Shown: positions 8,445-17,102 of the stretch, piece after piece
Numbering within the stretch: position 1 is the first letter of the stretch
Layout: each line of letters begins with the position of its first letter
Source: Akkermansiaceae bacterium
GTDB taxonomy: Bacteria; Verrucomicrobiota; Verrucomicrobiia; Verrucomicrobiales; Akkermansiaceae
DNA length: 64,000 bases
NCBI GenBank assembly: GCA_025457665.1
Contig: JALOTY010000010.1
Span: 1 to 64,000 of the forward strand
Direction: 5' to 3'
Notes under the pieces: generated by a model
Database searches by the model: none
What the model was told of the DNA's origin: nothing
What the model saw: only the letters and a program-made list of their open reading frames with translations
Program-made: the position numbers and the translations under genes

Positions 8445-9467
8445 TCAGGCGGCGGGCAGGATTCCTCGCGAAACAAAATTGTTCAGCATCCGGGCGACTC
8501 CGGCAAGACCATCGGCCACGACCTGGGTGTAATCCCGGCCATCGCAGGTATCCACTCCATGCTTGGGATCGAGGCTTCTCAGCGCTTCGAGAGCGGGGTC
8601 TTCATGATGGAACATTTCCACGAAGACCTGGCGCAGTTCCCCGCTTTCGGCACCAGCGGAAATCAGTGCCGCCACCCAGCCATCATCGGTGCTCAGGCAG
8701 CCACGGGTGGTCTTCGCCGAGGCGTGCATGATGCCCAGTCCGCCGCCCGCTGCGATTTCCGCGACCAGTGCGCGATTGGCGGGGATGTCGAGGGAGGAGT
8801 CGCCGCAATGGGCGGCATCGACGAGGCATTTGAAGAAATTTTTGCCAAGTCGGGCATTGGCTTCCTTGATGAAAACCCAGAGGCGACCGAGATCGGTGAA
8901 GGTCTGGAACTCGCCCGGGCGGAGGAATTCGACATGCCAGGCCTCCACGCAGGAACCCTCGAGTCCGGCTTCGTGATAGGCGCGGAGGTGAACCTTGATG
9001 AGTTGCTCCACGGCGGCATCGAACTGGGCACCATCCTTGCGACTGGCACCCTGCTGCATCCACTGTTCCACCGAGGTGGCGGAAACGTGGCGGATGCCGT
9101 TTTTCTTGGCAGCGGAAAGAGGCACGAGCAACTGGGCGACGGTGGCATCCTCATCGGCCGGGTCCATGGGGTCCACACCACCGAGCATGATCACCATGTG
9201 AACCACGAGCCCGAGGCCGCGAAGGTCAGAAATCATCATATCCCACTCCCCATCGGCCGTGCCGGGAAACACCGGAATCTGCACGGCGGGAATGCTCAGC
9301 CGGGAGCGATCGAGAACCTCGCGGGTGGCAGCCACCACGAGCAACTCCCCTTGCTCATTGCGGGGAAGGCGTCCGTCGGCTTCCGGAACGAGGGCACCGA
9401 CGAATTTCGCGTGGGTGGGAACAAAACCAAGTTCCACAGGGGCTTTAAGCTGGATGTCTCTTTGCAT
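8445..9467 (-). CDS. Predicted TIM-barrel protein, isomerase-like, first gene of sugar run
   Basis: A 340-residue soluble protein. It has alternating beta/alpha periodicity and metal-ligand-like residues at strand ends (MLGGVDPMDP, CVEAWHVEFL, CLVDAAHCGDSS, VFVEMFHHEDPA), which suggests a xylose-isomerase-like TIM barrel. I do not recognise a specific family member. It is the first gene of the four-gene minus-strand run (8445, 7340, 6262, 4912), so the promoter should lie in 9468-9656, shared divergently with upp. Confidence 0.6.
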   Translation of the reverse strand: MQRDIQLKAPVELGFVPTHAKFVGALVPEADGRLPRNEQGELLVVAATREVLDRSRLSIPAVQIPVFPGTADGEWDMMISDLRGLGLVVHMVIMLGGVDPMDPADEDATVAQLLVPLSAAKKNGIRHVSATSVEQWMQQGASRKDGAQFDAAVEQLIKVHLRAYHEAGLEGSCVEAWHVEFLRPGEFQTFTDLGRLWVFIKEANARLGKNFFKCLVDAAHCGDSSLDIPANRALVAEIAAGGGLGIMHASAKTTRGCLSTDDGWVAALISAGAESGELRQVFVEMFHHEDPALEALRSLDPKHGVDTCDGRDYTQVVADGLAGVARMLNNFVSRGILPAA

Positions 9468-9656
9468 GGGTTGTCAGGAATCGAAATGCTGCCGATTTAC
9501 TGGAGGACGGGGCGCGTCTTGTCACTCGGAAAGCGAGGATGACGGGATTCTTTCGATTTCCTCGGTCGAACCTCGAAAGGTCCTGCCCGGAAACTTTCTC
9601 GGGAACCCTGACTTTGAGGTTTCACGGCGGCCTCTTTTTCACTAACAACCCTGCCC

Positions 9657-10274
9657 GTGCTCCACGTTTCCCAGCATCCGCTTATTCAGAGTGAACTCAC
9701 CCGCCTGCGCTGCCGGGACTGCCCGGGCCCCGAGTTCCGGCAGCGGGTTCGGCGCATCGCCTCGCTCATGGTCCCGGACCTGACCCGGGACATGCCCAGC
9801 TCGCCCAGCCCCTGCGAAACGCCGCTCGAATGGACCGCCGGGGTGAAGTTGGATCGACCCATCGTCCTCGCTCCGATCCTGCGGGCCGGGATTGGCTTTC
9901 TCGATGGTTTTCTCGACCTGCTTCCGGACGCCAGCATTGCCCACATCGGTCTGGCGCGGAACGAAAAGACCCTCCTGCCCGAGCCCTACTATTTCAAGGC
10001 CCCGCCCGACCTTGACCGCAAGGAAGTTGTCGTGCTCGATCCGATGCTTGCGACCGGTGGCTCGCTGGTCGAGGCCTTGAGGACCCTCCAGAACGCGGGA
10101 GCGACGCATCTCCGAATCGCCTGTCTTGTTGCCGCTCCGGAGGGTGTGGCCGCCGTGGAGGACCATTTCCCGGAGGTGCCGATCTTCACTGCGGCCTTGG
10201 ATCGATGCCTGAATGAAAAGGGCTACATCCTTCCCGGGTTGGGCGATGCCGGGGACCGGCTTTTCGGCACCTGA
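9657..10274 (+). CDS. upp: Uracil phosphoribosyltransferase
   Basis: A 205-residue pyrimidine-salvage enzyme that makes UMP from uracil and PRPP. Diagnostic blocks are APILRAGIGFLDG (about residue 72), the PRPP-binding loop VVLDPMLATGGS (about 124) and the C-terminal uracil-binding loop GYILPGLGDAGDRLFGT. Length is normal for the family. The start is a GTG, the only sensible start in frame. The next gene follows after 26 bases. Confidence 0.96.
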   Translation: MLHVSQHPLIQSELTRLRCRDCPGPEFRQRVRRIASLMVPDLTRDMPSSPSPCETPLEWTAGVKLDRPIVLAPILRAGIGFLDGFLDLLPDASIAHIGLARNEKTLLPEPYYFKAPPDLDRKEVVVLDPMLATGGSLVEALRTLQNAGATHLRIACLVAAPEGVAAVEDHFPEVPIFTAALDRCLNEKGYILPGLGDAGDRLFGT

Positions 10275-10300
10275 GTCCATCTTACGGGCGGAGGAAATCC

Positions 10301-10999
10301 GTGTTCGCATCCGAGCGGAATCCGGTTCATCATCCCGCCGTGGCCGCGCATCCCTTTCATCCCCGCTCGCCTCTCTGCGAATCGCATGCCGAGGAAATGG
10401 CCTCGATGTGGACCCACCTTGTCGGCGTCCTTCTGGCCATCGCCGCGCTTTGCTGGATGCTCCTTTCCTGCGAACCCCGCGTGCTGCATCAAGTGAGCGC
10501 GGCGGTCTTCGGGACCAGTCTGGTTCTTCTCTATCTGGCCTCCAGCCTCTATCACGCCTGCCGCTCGCCGCGGGTGAAATCCTTGTTCCAGTTCTTCGAT
10601 CACGCCTGCATTTACCTCCTCATCGCCGGGTCCTACACGCCGCTGACCCTGGTCACTTTGAAAGGGGCTTGGGGCTGGTCGATTTTCGGCGTGATTTGGT
10701 TTCTGGCGATCGGTGGCATTCTTCTGAAGACCTTCATCAAAGGCCGCAAGGAAGCTGCGTGGTCGACCGCTCTCTATCTGGCCATGGGCTGGATCATCGT
10801 GGTCGCCGCCCATCCGCTCATCCAATCCCTACCCCCCGCCGGTCTGGCCTGGCTGGTCGCCGGCGGGATCTTTTACAGCCTCGGCATCATCTTTTTCGTT
10901 TGGACCCGCCTGCCCTTCCACCACGCGGTCTGGCACGGATTTGTCATGCTCGGCAGTTGCTGCCACGTGATCGCCACGTCCCTCCACATCCTGAGCTGA
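10301..10999 (+). CDS. Hemolysin III / PAQR-family membrane protein
   Basis: A 232-residue integral membrane protein with about seven hydrophobic segments and the family's conserved residues: SSLYHACRSPRVKSLFQFFDH (Ser/His and FDH motifs) and a C-terminal FHHAVWHGFVMLGSCCH. The three histidines and the aspartate form the presumed zinc site of the adiponectin-receptor/HlyIII superfamily. Its role in bacteria is uncertain (membrane lipid homeostasis or hydrolase). It starts at a GTG and sits in the same direction as upp and mutM with short gaps. Confidence 0.92.
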   Translation: MFASERNPVHHPAVAAHPFHPRSPLCESHAEEMASMWTHLVGVLLAIAALCWMLLSCEPRVLHQVSAAVFGTSLVLLYLASSLYHACRSPRVKSLFQFFDHACIYLLIAGSYTPLTLVTLKGAWGWSIFGVIWFLAIGGILLKTFIKGRKEAAWSTALYLAMGWIIVVAAHPLIQSLPPAGLAWLVAGGIFYSLGIIFFVWTRLPFHHAVWHGFVMLGSCCHVIATSLHILS

Positions 11000-11012
11000 A
11001 CCCGTCCGCTCC

Positions 11013-11828
11013 ATGCCCGAGTTGCCAGAAGTCGAAACGACCCGCCGGGGGATCGAACCCCATCTGATCGGCAAGCGGATCACCGAGATCATCGTTCGTG
11101 AAAAACGCCTTCGCCAGCCCGTGCCGGGGGATATCGACTCCCTGACCGGCCGCATCCCGCGAAGCTTGGTCCGCCGGGGGAAATACCTGCTGGTGGAGTT
11201 TGCGGCGGATTCCCACCTGTTGATCCATCTCGGCATGTCCGGCAGTCTGAGGGTTTGCAGCCCGGCCGATGAACTCCGCCGCCATGACCACGTCATCCTT
11301 CGTCTCGGCGGGAAATCGGAGATCCGCTACCATGATCCCCGGCGCTTTGGCATCGTGCTGCCGATTCAGGGCGACCCCGCGATGCATCCGCTTCTCCGCG
11401 AACTCGGTCCCGAGCCCTTGAGCGCTGGCTTTCACGTCGGGATTCTCGCCGAGGCCTGTCGCAAGCGCCGCATTCCCATCAAAACCCTGATCATGAACCA
11501 TCATGTGGTCGTCGGCGTGGGAAACATCTACGCCAGCGAAGCTCTGTTTCGTGCGGGCATCCGACCGACGACCCCGTCATTCAAGATCGCTCGCCGACGG
11601 CTCGAAAGCCTCGTCGAAACCATCCGCGAAGTCCTCCAGGACTCCATCACCCAGGGCGGCACGACCTTGCGGGATTTCGTGGGTTCCGATGGCACCCCGG
11701 GCTATTTCCGCCAACAGCTCTTTGTTTATGAGCGGGCTGGCGAGCCCTGCCGGGTCTGTTCGACGGAAATCCGCCATGCCGTCCTGGGCCAACGCTCGAC
11801 CTACTGGTGCCCGGCTTGTCAGAAATGA
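11013..11828 (+). CDS. mutM: Formamidopyrimidine-DNA glycosylase
   Basis: A 271-residue Fpg/Nei-family base-excision enzyme that removes 8-oxoguanine and formamidopyrimidines and nicks the DNA backbone. It begins with MPELPEVETTRRG, whose Pro2 is the catalytic nucleophile and Glu3 the general acid. The conserved Lys in RRGKYLLVEF and the C-terminal zinc finger (CRVCST ... YWCPACQK) are intact. The H2TH region NHHVVVGVGNIYASEALF is present. Length is standard. Confidence 0.97.
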   Translation: MPELPEVETTRRGIEPHLIGKRITEIIVREKRLRQPVPGDIDSLTGRIPRSLVRRGKYLLVEFAADSHLLIHLGMSGSLRVCSPADELRRHDHVILRLGGKSEIRYHDPRRFGIVLPIQGDPAMHPLLRELGPEPLSAGFHVGILAEACRKRRIPIKTLIMNHHVVVGVGNIYASEALFRAGIRPTTPSFKIARRRLESLVETIREVLQDSITQGGTTLRDFVGSDGTPGYFRQQLFVYERAGEPCRVCSTEIRHAVLGQRSTYWCPACQK

Positions 11829-11866
11829 GGAGGAGCCCATCGGAAGTCAGCCTCCTTCATCCCCGG

Positions 11867-12124
11867 TCAAAAGCGGGGCTTCGACCAACAAAGGCGAGGC
11901 CGCCAGATCCCCGGAAGGCTCCGCTGTCGAAAGGCCAAAGCCGTCGTGAGCTTCACCGGCTGGACAGCCTCCAGCACCATCCATTTCCCATCGACCTCCA
12001 AAACCACCCCGCAATGCGTGAAGGGCGACTCGGTGGCCTCGCGAATCGCGTCGTTCTGCCCTCCCGGGTTTCCCTGGAAAACGATGTCACCCTCCCTCAT
12101 TTCCGTTTGGGATTCGCTTTGCAC
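11867..12124 (-). pseudogene. N-terminal fragment of a YiiX/YebB-like papain-fold hydrolase
   Basis: An 85-codon minus-strand frame between convergent plus-strand genes. Residues 9-55 match the start of permuted papain-like YiiX/YebB proteins: GDIVFQGNPGGQNDAI, then SPFTHCGVVLEVDGKWMVLE and AVQPVKL, including the conserved histidine of the catalytic site. After that the frame becomes unrelated Arg/Pro-rich sequence and ends, so the rest of the enzyme, with the catalytic cysteine, is missing. It overlaps the region just 5' of the MBL-fold gene. I read it as a gene remnant. Confidence 0.6.
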
Positions 12125-12152
12125 TCCTTCCCTCCCCGCGCTTGGCTGGGGC

Positions 12153-12773
12153 GTGCCCGATGAAATCCTCAGCCTCGAAGGAGGCTACTTGCTCACCCGC
12201 AGCTATCTCATCCCCACCCAGGACGGGGGTCATTTGATGATCGATGCGCCGATGGATGCCGACGTTTGGCTGGAGCAACTCGGCATCGTCCCCCAAGCCC
12301 TGCTGCTGACCCATCAGCATTTCGACCACGTCATGACGGCGTCGAAAATCGCGAAATCCGGCGTGCCGATTTACGCTTGGCAGCCCTTTTCCCGGGAACT
12401 CACCCTCGAGGAAGTCGTTCGTTCCTGGGGCATGCCTTTTGATGTCGATGCCTACGAAGTCACCCACCTGCTGGCGGCAGAGAAATCGCTGAGTCTGGGC
12501 GGGCTCGATTTCGAGTTGCTCCACGTCCCGGGTCATTCCGTGGACAGCGTCGTTTTCCATCTGCCTGCCGGCGGTCTTGCCTTTGCCGGGGATACGCTTT
12601 TCGCGGGGTCGACCGGTCGTGCCGACCTGCCTGGCGGGGACATGGAACTCCTCCTTTCCGGCATTCGGACGAAGCTCTACACCCTCCCGGAAAACACCCG
12701 AATCCACCCGGGACACGGCCCTGCCACGACGATCGGAACGGAGCGACGACAGAATGCCGTGGTCCGGCCGTAA
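12153..12773 (+). CDS. MBL-fold metallo-hydrolase, glyoxalase-II-like
   Basis: A 206-residue metallo-beta-lactamase-fold hydrolase with the metal-binding motif THQHFDHV (about residue 52), then HVPGHSVDSVVF, FAGDTLFAGSTGR with the bridging aspartate, and a C-terminal HPGHGPATTIG. This pattern fits glyoxalase-II-like thioester hydrolases. The start is uncertain: the frame stays open upstream to 11946, but that part overlaps the YiiX-like remnant on the other strand, so I choose GTG at 12153, which gives a normal family length. Confidence 0.88.
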   Translation: MPDEILSLEGGYLLTRSYLIPTQDGGHLMIDAPMDADVWLEQLGIVPQALLLTHQHFDHVMTASKIAKSGVPIYAWQPFSRELTLEEVVRSWGMPFDVDAYEVTHLLAAEKSLSLGGLDFELLHVPGHSVDSVVFHLPAGGLAFAGDTLFAGSTGRADLPGGDMELLLSGIRTKLYTLPENTRIHPGHGPATTIGTERRQNAVVRP

Positions 12774-12883
12774 CTTCGGGAGCGAAAATTCCTGACGCTG
12801 GCGCTTCCCCGGCGGGGTTTTCCGCTGGAAATGCCCGCAAACTGCTGAGAACTTCCCTCGTTCGATTCCGCTGCCATCCGACC

Positions 12884-15490
12884 ATGCCCGACCAGCCGCC
12901 CCAACGGACCCCCCTCCCCGATTCCCTGCGCCAGCAACTGGAGGATTTCCGCCGTCATCTCTGGCGGGCCAAAATCGCCGAGGCGGTTCTGGCCGGGCTG
13001 CTTGGCTTGTTGCTGTCTTTCCTCATCGTTTTCGGACTGGATCGGATCTGGCCCACGCCCGGCGTGCTGCGCCTCGTCATCCTTCTCGCCGGCACCTCCC
13101 TTTGTGCGGTGTTCGCGCCCATCTGGCTCCACCGCTGGGTCTGGAGGCACCGTCGGGCGAACCAACTGGCCCGCCTCATTTCCCGCAAACACCCCGGGCT
13201 CGGGGACCGCTTGCTGGGTGTCATCGACCTTGCCGCCCAAGAAGAAGGTGCGGATACGATGTCCCCCCGGCTCCGCGCCGCGGCCATGGAGGCAGTCGCC
13301 GCCGAGGCCGCGCAGAGGAAACTCGATGATTCGCTGCCCGTCTCGCGTCATCGCCGCTGGTCCCTTGCTGTCCTCGTCCTGTTGCTCGCTGCCGGCGGAG
13401 CCTTGGTCAGCATGCCCCAGGCCGGATTGAATGCCCTGAAGCGCTGGCTTTTCCCCCTCTCCGCCACTCCCCGCTACACTTTCACCACCCTCCAGCCCCT
13501 CCCTTCGGAAATGCCCGTGGCCATCGGCGAGGCATTCACGCTCAAGGTCGGGCTCGATGCCACCAGCCAATGGCAACCGGCCACCGCCACCGCCCGCCTC
13601 GACAAACAGGATCCCCTAGTCAGCCCATTGGCGGATGGCAGCTACCTCTTCGAATTCCCCGGCCAGCAAGATCGCGCCCGCCTCCGTCTCGAAGTCGGCG
13701 ACGCCGTTCACGACATTCTCATCCTGCCCTCCCAAAGGCCCTCCATCGGCCGGAGCCTGGCAAGGATCACCTTTCCTCCCTACCTTGAAAGAAAAGATGA
13801 AACCCTGGAACTCGCCACTGGTCTCGTCCAGGCGGTCGAGGGCTCGAAGGTCCGACTGACCATCGAAGCCAGCCGCCGTCTCACCGTCGCGAGCTTCGGC
13901 CCGCTGCTGCCCCTCGATCCCGAAGCCCCCTTGCCGAAATCCGCCGTCGAAGCGATGGAGATCGATGGCTCGAACGCGACCACCGCGCCCATTCAAGTGG
14001 GCACGACGGCCCTGCGGATCCCCCTTTCCTGGAAAGACGACCTTGGCCTGGAAGGCGCTCCCGGCTTTGAATTGCGGCTCGATGCCGCTGCCGATGAAGC
14101 CCCGGCGATTTACTTCGATGGCTCCGTTTCCCAACACGCCATGCTGCCGGAAGAGACCATCGATTTCGTGGTCAATTCCGGGGACGACTTCGGCCTGAAG
14201 GAAATCGGTCTCGAATGGCTGGGCGAACCGTCCTTGCCCGGTGGCGGACCGACAACTTCGGGAGAGCTGGTGCTCAAGAAAGGGGAACCCGACCTCGCAC
14301 GAACCAGCACTCCCGCCGCATTTTCCCCGGCCGCACTGGGTATCACACCGCAGAAAATCGTCCTCCGGGCCTACGCGGTCGATTATCTCCCCGGGCGGCC
14401 CCGGTCCTATTCCCAGCCGATCACCCTTTTCGTCATGACCCGCGAAGAGCACGCGCAAATGCTCAAGAACCGCTTCGATCGCTCCTTGGGTGAACTCGAA
14501 GACCTGGCCCGTCGCGAAAGGAACCTTTTCGAGGAAAATCAACGCCTCGAGCGCCTCGAAGCCCCCGAACTCCGCGAAGAGGCCAATCAACGCCGCCTCC
14601 AAAAACAACAGGATGAGGAGCGCCGTCAGGCGGAGTCGATGCAGGAGCTTGCCGAACAGATGGAGAGCCTGCTCAAGGACAGCGCCCGGAACCAGACCAT
14701 CGATCCCGAAACGTTGCGCCGCATGAGCGAGACCATGGAATCGATGCGCGAACTCGGCAAAGAGCAGATCCCGGGTGTGGAAGAGAAACTCAAGGATTCC
14801 ACCGATCCCAAGAACTCGGAGGAAAAGACCGAAAGGGACATGGATGAAGCCGTCGAGCGCCAGAAGGAAACCCTGGAGAAAATGCAGGAGACTCTGGATA
14901 ACGCCAACGATGCCAACCAGCGTTTCGAGGCGAGCACTTTCGTGGCCCGGCTGAAGCGTGCCTCCGAAGACCAGAGCCGCATCACCCAGGGGGCCATCGC
15001 CGGTTCCGAGCATTTCGGACTCCGTCCGGAGGAACTCGATCCCGCCATCCTCACCCTGCTCGAGGAACTCGGACGCCTTCAAGCCACCACCACTTCCGAT
15101 ATCCGCTGGATCCAGGAAGATCTAGGCCATTTCTTCACCCGCTCGGAAAACCCCGCCTTCGGCAAAGTCCTCGCGGAGATGAATGATTCGAACATCGCCA
15201 TCGCGCTGGAAGACATCCGACGCCGCATCGCCGCCAACCAAGGATACACCGCCTCCGAACAGTCCGACCACTGGGCCAACAAGCTGCGTGACTGGGCCAA
15301 GCTCCTCGAAGATGCGGCGGGGGATCAGGGCGGCGGAGGAGGTGGCGGTGGCGGAGGCTCTCAGGAAGACGAGGACTTCGAGTTCATGCTCCGCGTCATG
15401 CGTCTCGTCCAACAAGAACAGGACCTCCGGGCCCGCACCCGCGCTCTCGAAACCCTTCGTCGGTCCATTGAAGAAACCTCAAAGCCATGA
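12884..15490 (+). CDS. DUF4175-like membrane protein with long coiled coil
   Basis: An 868-residue protein. It has two hydrophobic segments near residues 35-55 and 62-80, a third near 155-175, a predicted extracytoplasmic beta-rich part (about 190-510), and a long charged coiled coil (about 520-700) rich in Glu/Gln/Arg. A helical tail with a polyglycine linker of about 10 residues near 815-825 follows. This layout matches the DUF4175-like proteins common in Planctomycetota and Verrucomicrobiota. The function is unknown; an envelope-structural or stress role is an inference. It opens an operon in which each following gene overlaps by ATGA. Confidence 0.75.
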   Translation: MPDQPPQRTPLPDSLRQQLEDFRRHLWRAKIAEAVLAGLLGLLLSFLIVFGLDRIWPTPGVLRLVILLAGTSLCAVFAPIWLHRWVWRHRRANQLARLISRKHPGLGDRLLGVIDLAAQEEGADTMSPRLRAAAMEAVAAEAAQRKLDDSLPVSRHRRWSLAVLVLLLAAGGALVSMPQAGLNALKRWLFPLSATPRYTFTTLQPLPSEMPVAIGEAFTLKVGLDATSQWQPATATARLDKQDPLVSPLADGSYLFEFPGQQDRARLRLEVGDAVHDILILPSQRPSIGRSLARITFPPYLERKDETLELATGLVQAVEGSKVRLTIEASRRLTVASFGPLLPLDPEAPLPKSAVEAMEIDGSNATTAPIQVGTTALRIPLSWKDDLGLEGAPGFELRLDAAADEAPAIYFDGSVSQHAMLPEETIDFVVNSGDDFGLKEIGLEWLGEPSLPGGGPTTSGELVLKKGEPDLARTSTPAAFSPAALGITPQKIVLRAYAVDYLPGRPRSYSQPITLFVMTREEHAQMLKNRFDRSLGELEDLARRERNLFEENQRLERLEAPELREEANQRRLQKQQDEERRQAESMQELAEQMESLLKDSARNQTIDPETLRRMSETMESMRELGKEQIPGVEEKLKDSTDPKNSEEKTERDMDEAVERQKETLEKMQETLDNANDANQRFEASTFVARLKRASEDQSRITQGAIAGSEHFGLRPEELDPAILTLLEELGRLQATTTSDIRWIQEDLGHFFTRSENPAFGKVLAEMNDSNIAIALEDIRRRIAANQGYTASEQSDHWANKLRDWAKLLEDAAGDQGGGGGGGGGGSQEDEDFEFMLRVMRLVQQEQDLRARTRALETLRRSIEETSKP

Positions 15491-16110
15491 TGCGCCCTCT
15501 TTTACCCCTCGCCTTCCTCGTCACGGCCGTGATGGCGGATGATGCCGTCATTGCCGAAAAAACCGAACGTCACCAGAGTGGCTCCCAGCGCCTTTCCGAC
15601 GATCAGGATCAACTGGCTGCCGAGGTCCAACAGCTCACCATTGAACAAACCTCCGAGGAGGTCATCGCCCTTTTCCGCGAGGTGGAAGACGCCATGGATG
15701 AAGCCAGCGAGCGGCTCCTGGAACATGACACCGGCGGCGAAACGATCGCAGCGGAAACCGAGGTGATCGAAAAAATCCACGCCGCCGCCAAAGCACGCCA
15801 GCAACAAAGCGGGCAAGGCCAGGGAGGCGCGATGATGGACATGCTCGAACGCATGATGGGCAAGGAACCCGGCGAAGGGAAACAGCCCGGCGAAGGCGAA
15901 GGCGAGGGCGAAGGACCCGGCGAGCAAGGCGGCAAGGGCCAGACCGGGGACTCGGACTCGGAAAATGAGGCCAACGAGGGCAAGGAAGGCCAATTTGTCG
16001 AAGAACGACGCGTGCCCAAAGGATCCGGCGTCGCCGGACGTTCTCTCCCACCGGAATTCAACGAAGCTCTGAAAGCTTTCAACCGAGCCTCTGCCAACCC
16101 CACCCCATGA
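15487..16110 (+). CDS. Secreted acidic Gly/Glu-rich protein of the envelope operon
   Basis: A 207-residue protein with a short signal peptide (RPLLPLAFLVTAVMA) and a coiled-coil part (about 20-110). A low-complexity segment of repeating Gly-Glu-Gly units (about 125-155) follows, and then a conserved-looking tail (GVAGRSLPPEFNEALKAFNR). It overlaps the preceding stop by ATGA and the following start likewise, so translation is coupled. It probably works with the DUF4175-like coiled-coil protein. No enzymatic motif is seen. Confidence 0.7.
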   Translation: MMRPLLPLAFLVTAVMADDAVIAEKTERHQSGSQRLSDDQDQLAAEVQQLTIEQTSEEVIALFREVEDAMDEASERLLEHDTGGETIAAETEVIEKIHAAAKARQQQSGQGQGGAMMDMLERMMGKEPGEGKQPGEGEGEGEGPGEQGGKGQTGDSDSENEANEGKEGQFVEERRVPKGSGVAGRSLPPEFNEALKAFNRASANPTP

Positions 16111-17102
16111 TCTCCCGTCTCCTGCTGCCCTTGCTGCTCGCTGCGGTCATGCCCGTGGCCGAGGCCCAGAACACCGACCTCCGCCGCCGCCTTGAGGACC
16201 CCGTTCCGGCATCGGTGGAATCGATGTATCGTCGCGGCCTGGATTTCCTCGCGAAGTCCCAGAACGATGAAGGAAGCTGGACCGATGGCGTGGGCAGCGA
16301 GCCCGGTGTGGTCGGGCTCTGCGTGATCGCCTTTCTCGCCCACGGTGAGGACCCGAACCATGGTCCTTACGCCAAGAACATCAGCAAGGGGATCGATTTC
16401 CTCCTCGCCAATCAACGGGAGAGCAATGGCTACATCGGAAACTCGATGTACAACCACGGCTTCGCCACCCTTGCCCTCGCCGAGGCATACGGAGTGGTGG
16501 ACAACCCGAAAATTGCCCCTGCCTTGCGCAAGGCGGTGGACCTCATTCTCACCGCCCAGAAGCGGAACCCGGCCGGCGGCTGGCGCTACACACCGGACAG
16601 CCGGGATGCGGACACCACGGTTTCCGGCTGCCAACTCGTCGCCCTCTTCGGAGCGAAAAATGCCGGACTGGGCGTGCCGGATGAGGCGATCCGCAAAGGG
16701 CTCGCCTACATGGCCCGCTGCCGCAGTTCGGATGGTTCCTATGGCTACACTTCCGCAGGAAACGGCAAGCCCACCCTGACCGCCATCGGTGTCACCTGCC
16801 TCGCCCTCGCCAAGGAAAAGGAAGGCAAAGGCTTCGCCAGCAGCCTCAAATTCCTCAAGGACAACATCGACTTCCGCGACCAGCACTATCCCTACTATTT
16901 CGAATACTACATGTCCCAGGCGCTCTTCCATGCCGATGAGGCGGCGTGGAACGAGTGGAATACGAAGAACCAACGCTACCTTTCCACCCTCCAACGTCCG
17001 AACGGATCCTGGCCGGGCGACAAGGGGGATGCCTTCAATACCGCCGGCGCGCTGCTCTCGCTCGCTCTGAATTTCCGCTATCTGCCGATTTACGAGAAAT
17101 GA
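16107..17102 (+). CDS. Secreted alpha/alpha-toroid (prenyltransferase/squalene-oxidase repeat) protein
   Basis: A 331-residue protein with a signal peptide (LLLPLLLAAVMPVAEA). Its body repeats the squalene-cyclase-type block: GLDFLAKSQNDEGSW, GIDFLLANQRESNGYIG, AVDLILTAQKRNPAGGWRY, GLAYMARCRSSDGSYGY and QRYLSTLQRPNGSWPG. These QW-like repeats build an alpha/alpha toroid. No cyclase DxDD motif is seen, so it is likely a structural or binding relative rather than a terpene cyclase. It is coupled to its neighbours by ATGA overlaps. Confidence 0.85.
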   Translation: MISRLLLPLLLAAVMPVAEAQNTDLRRRLEDPVPASVESMYRRGLDFLAKSQNDEGSWTDGVGSEPGVVGLCVIAFLAHGEDPNHGPYAKNISKGIDFLLANQRESNGYIGNSMYNHGFATLALAEAYGVVDNPKIAPALRKAVDLILTAQKRNPAGGWRYTPDSRDADTTVSGCQLVALFGAKNAGLGVPDEAIRKGLAYMARCRSSDGSYGYTSAGNGKPTLTAIGVTCLALAKEKEGKGFASSLKFLKDNIDFRDQHYPYYFEYYMSQALFHADEAAWNEWNTKNQRYLSTLQRPNGSWPGDKGDAFNTAGALLSLALNFRYLPIYEK

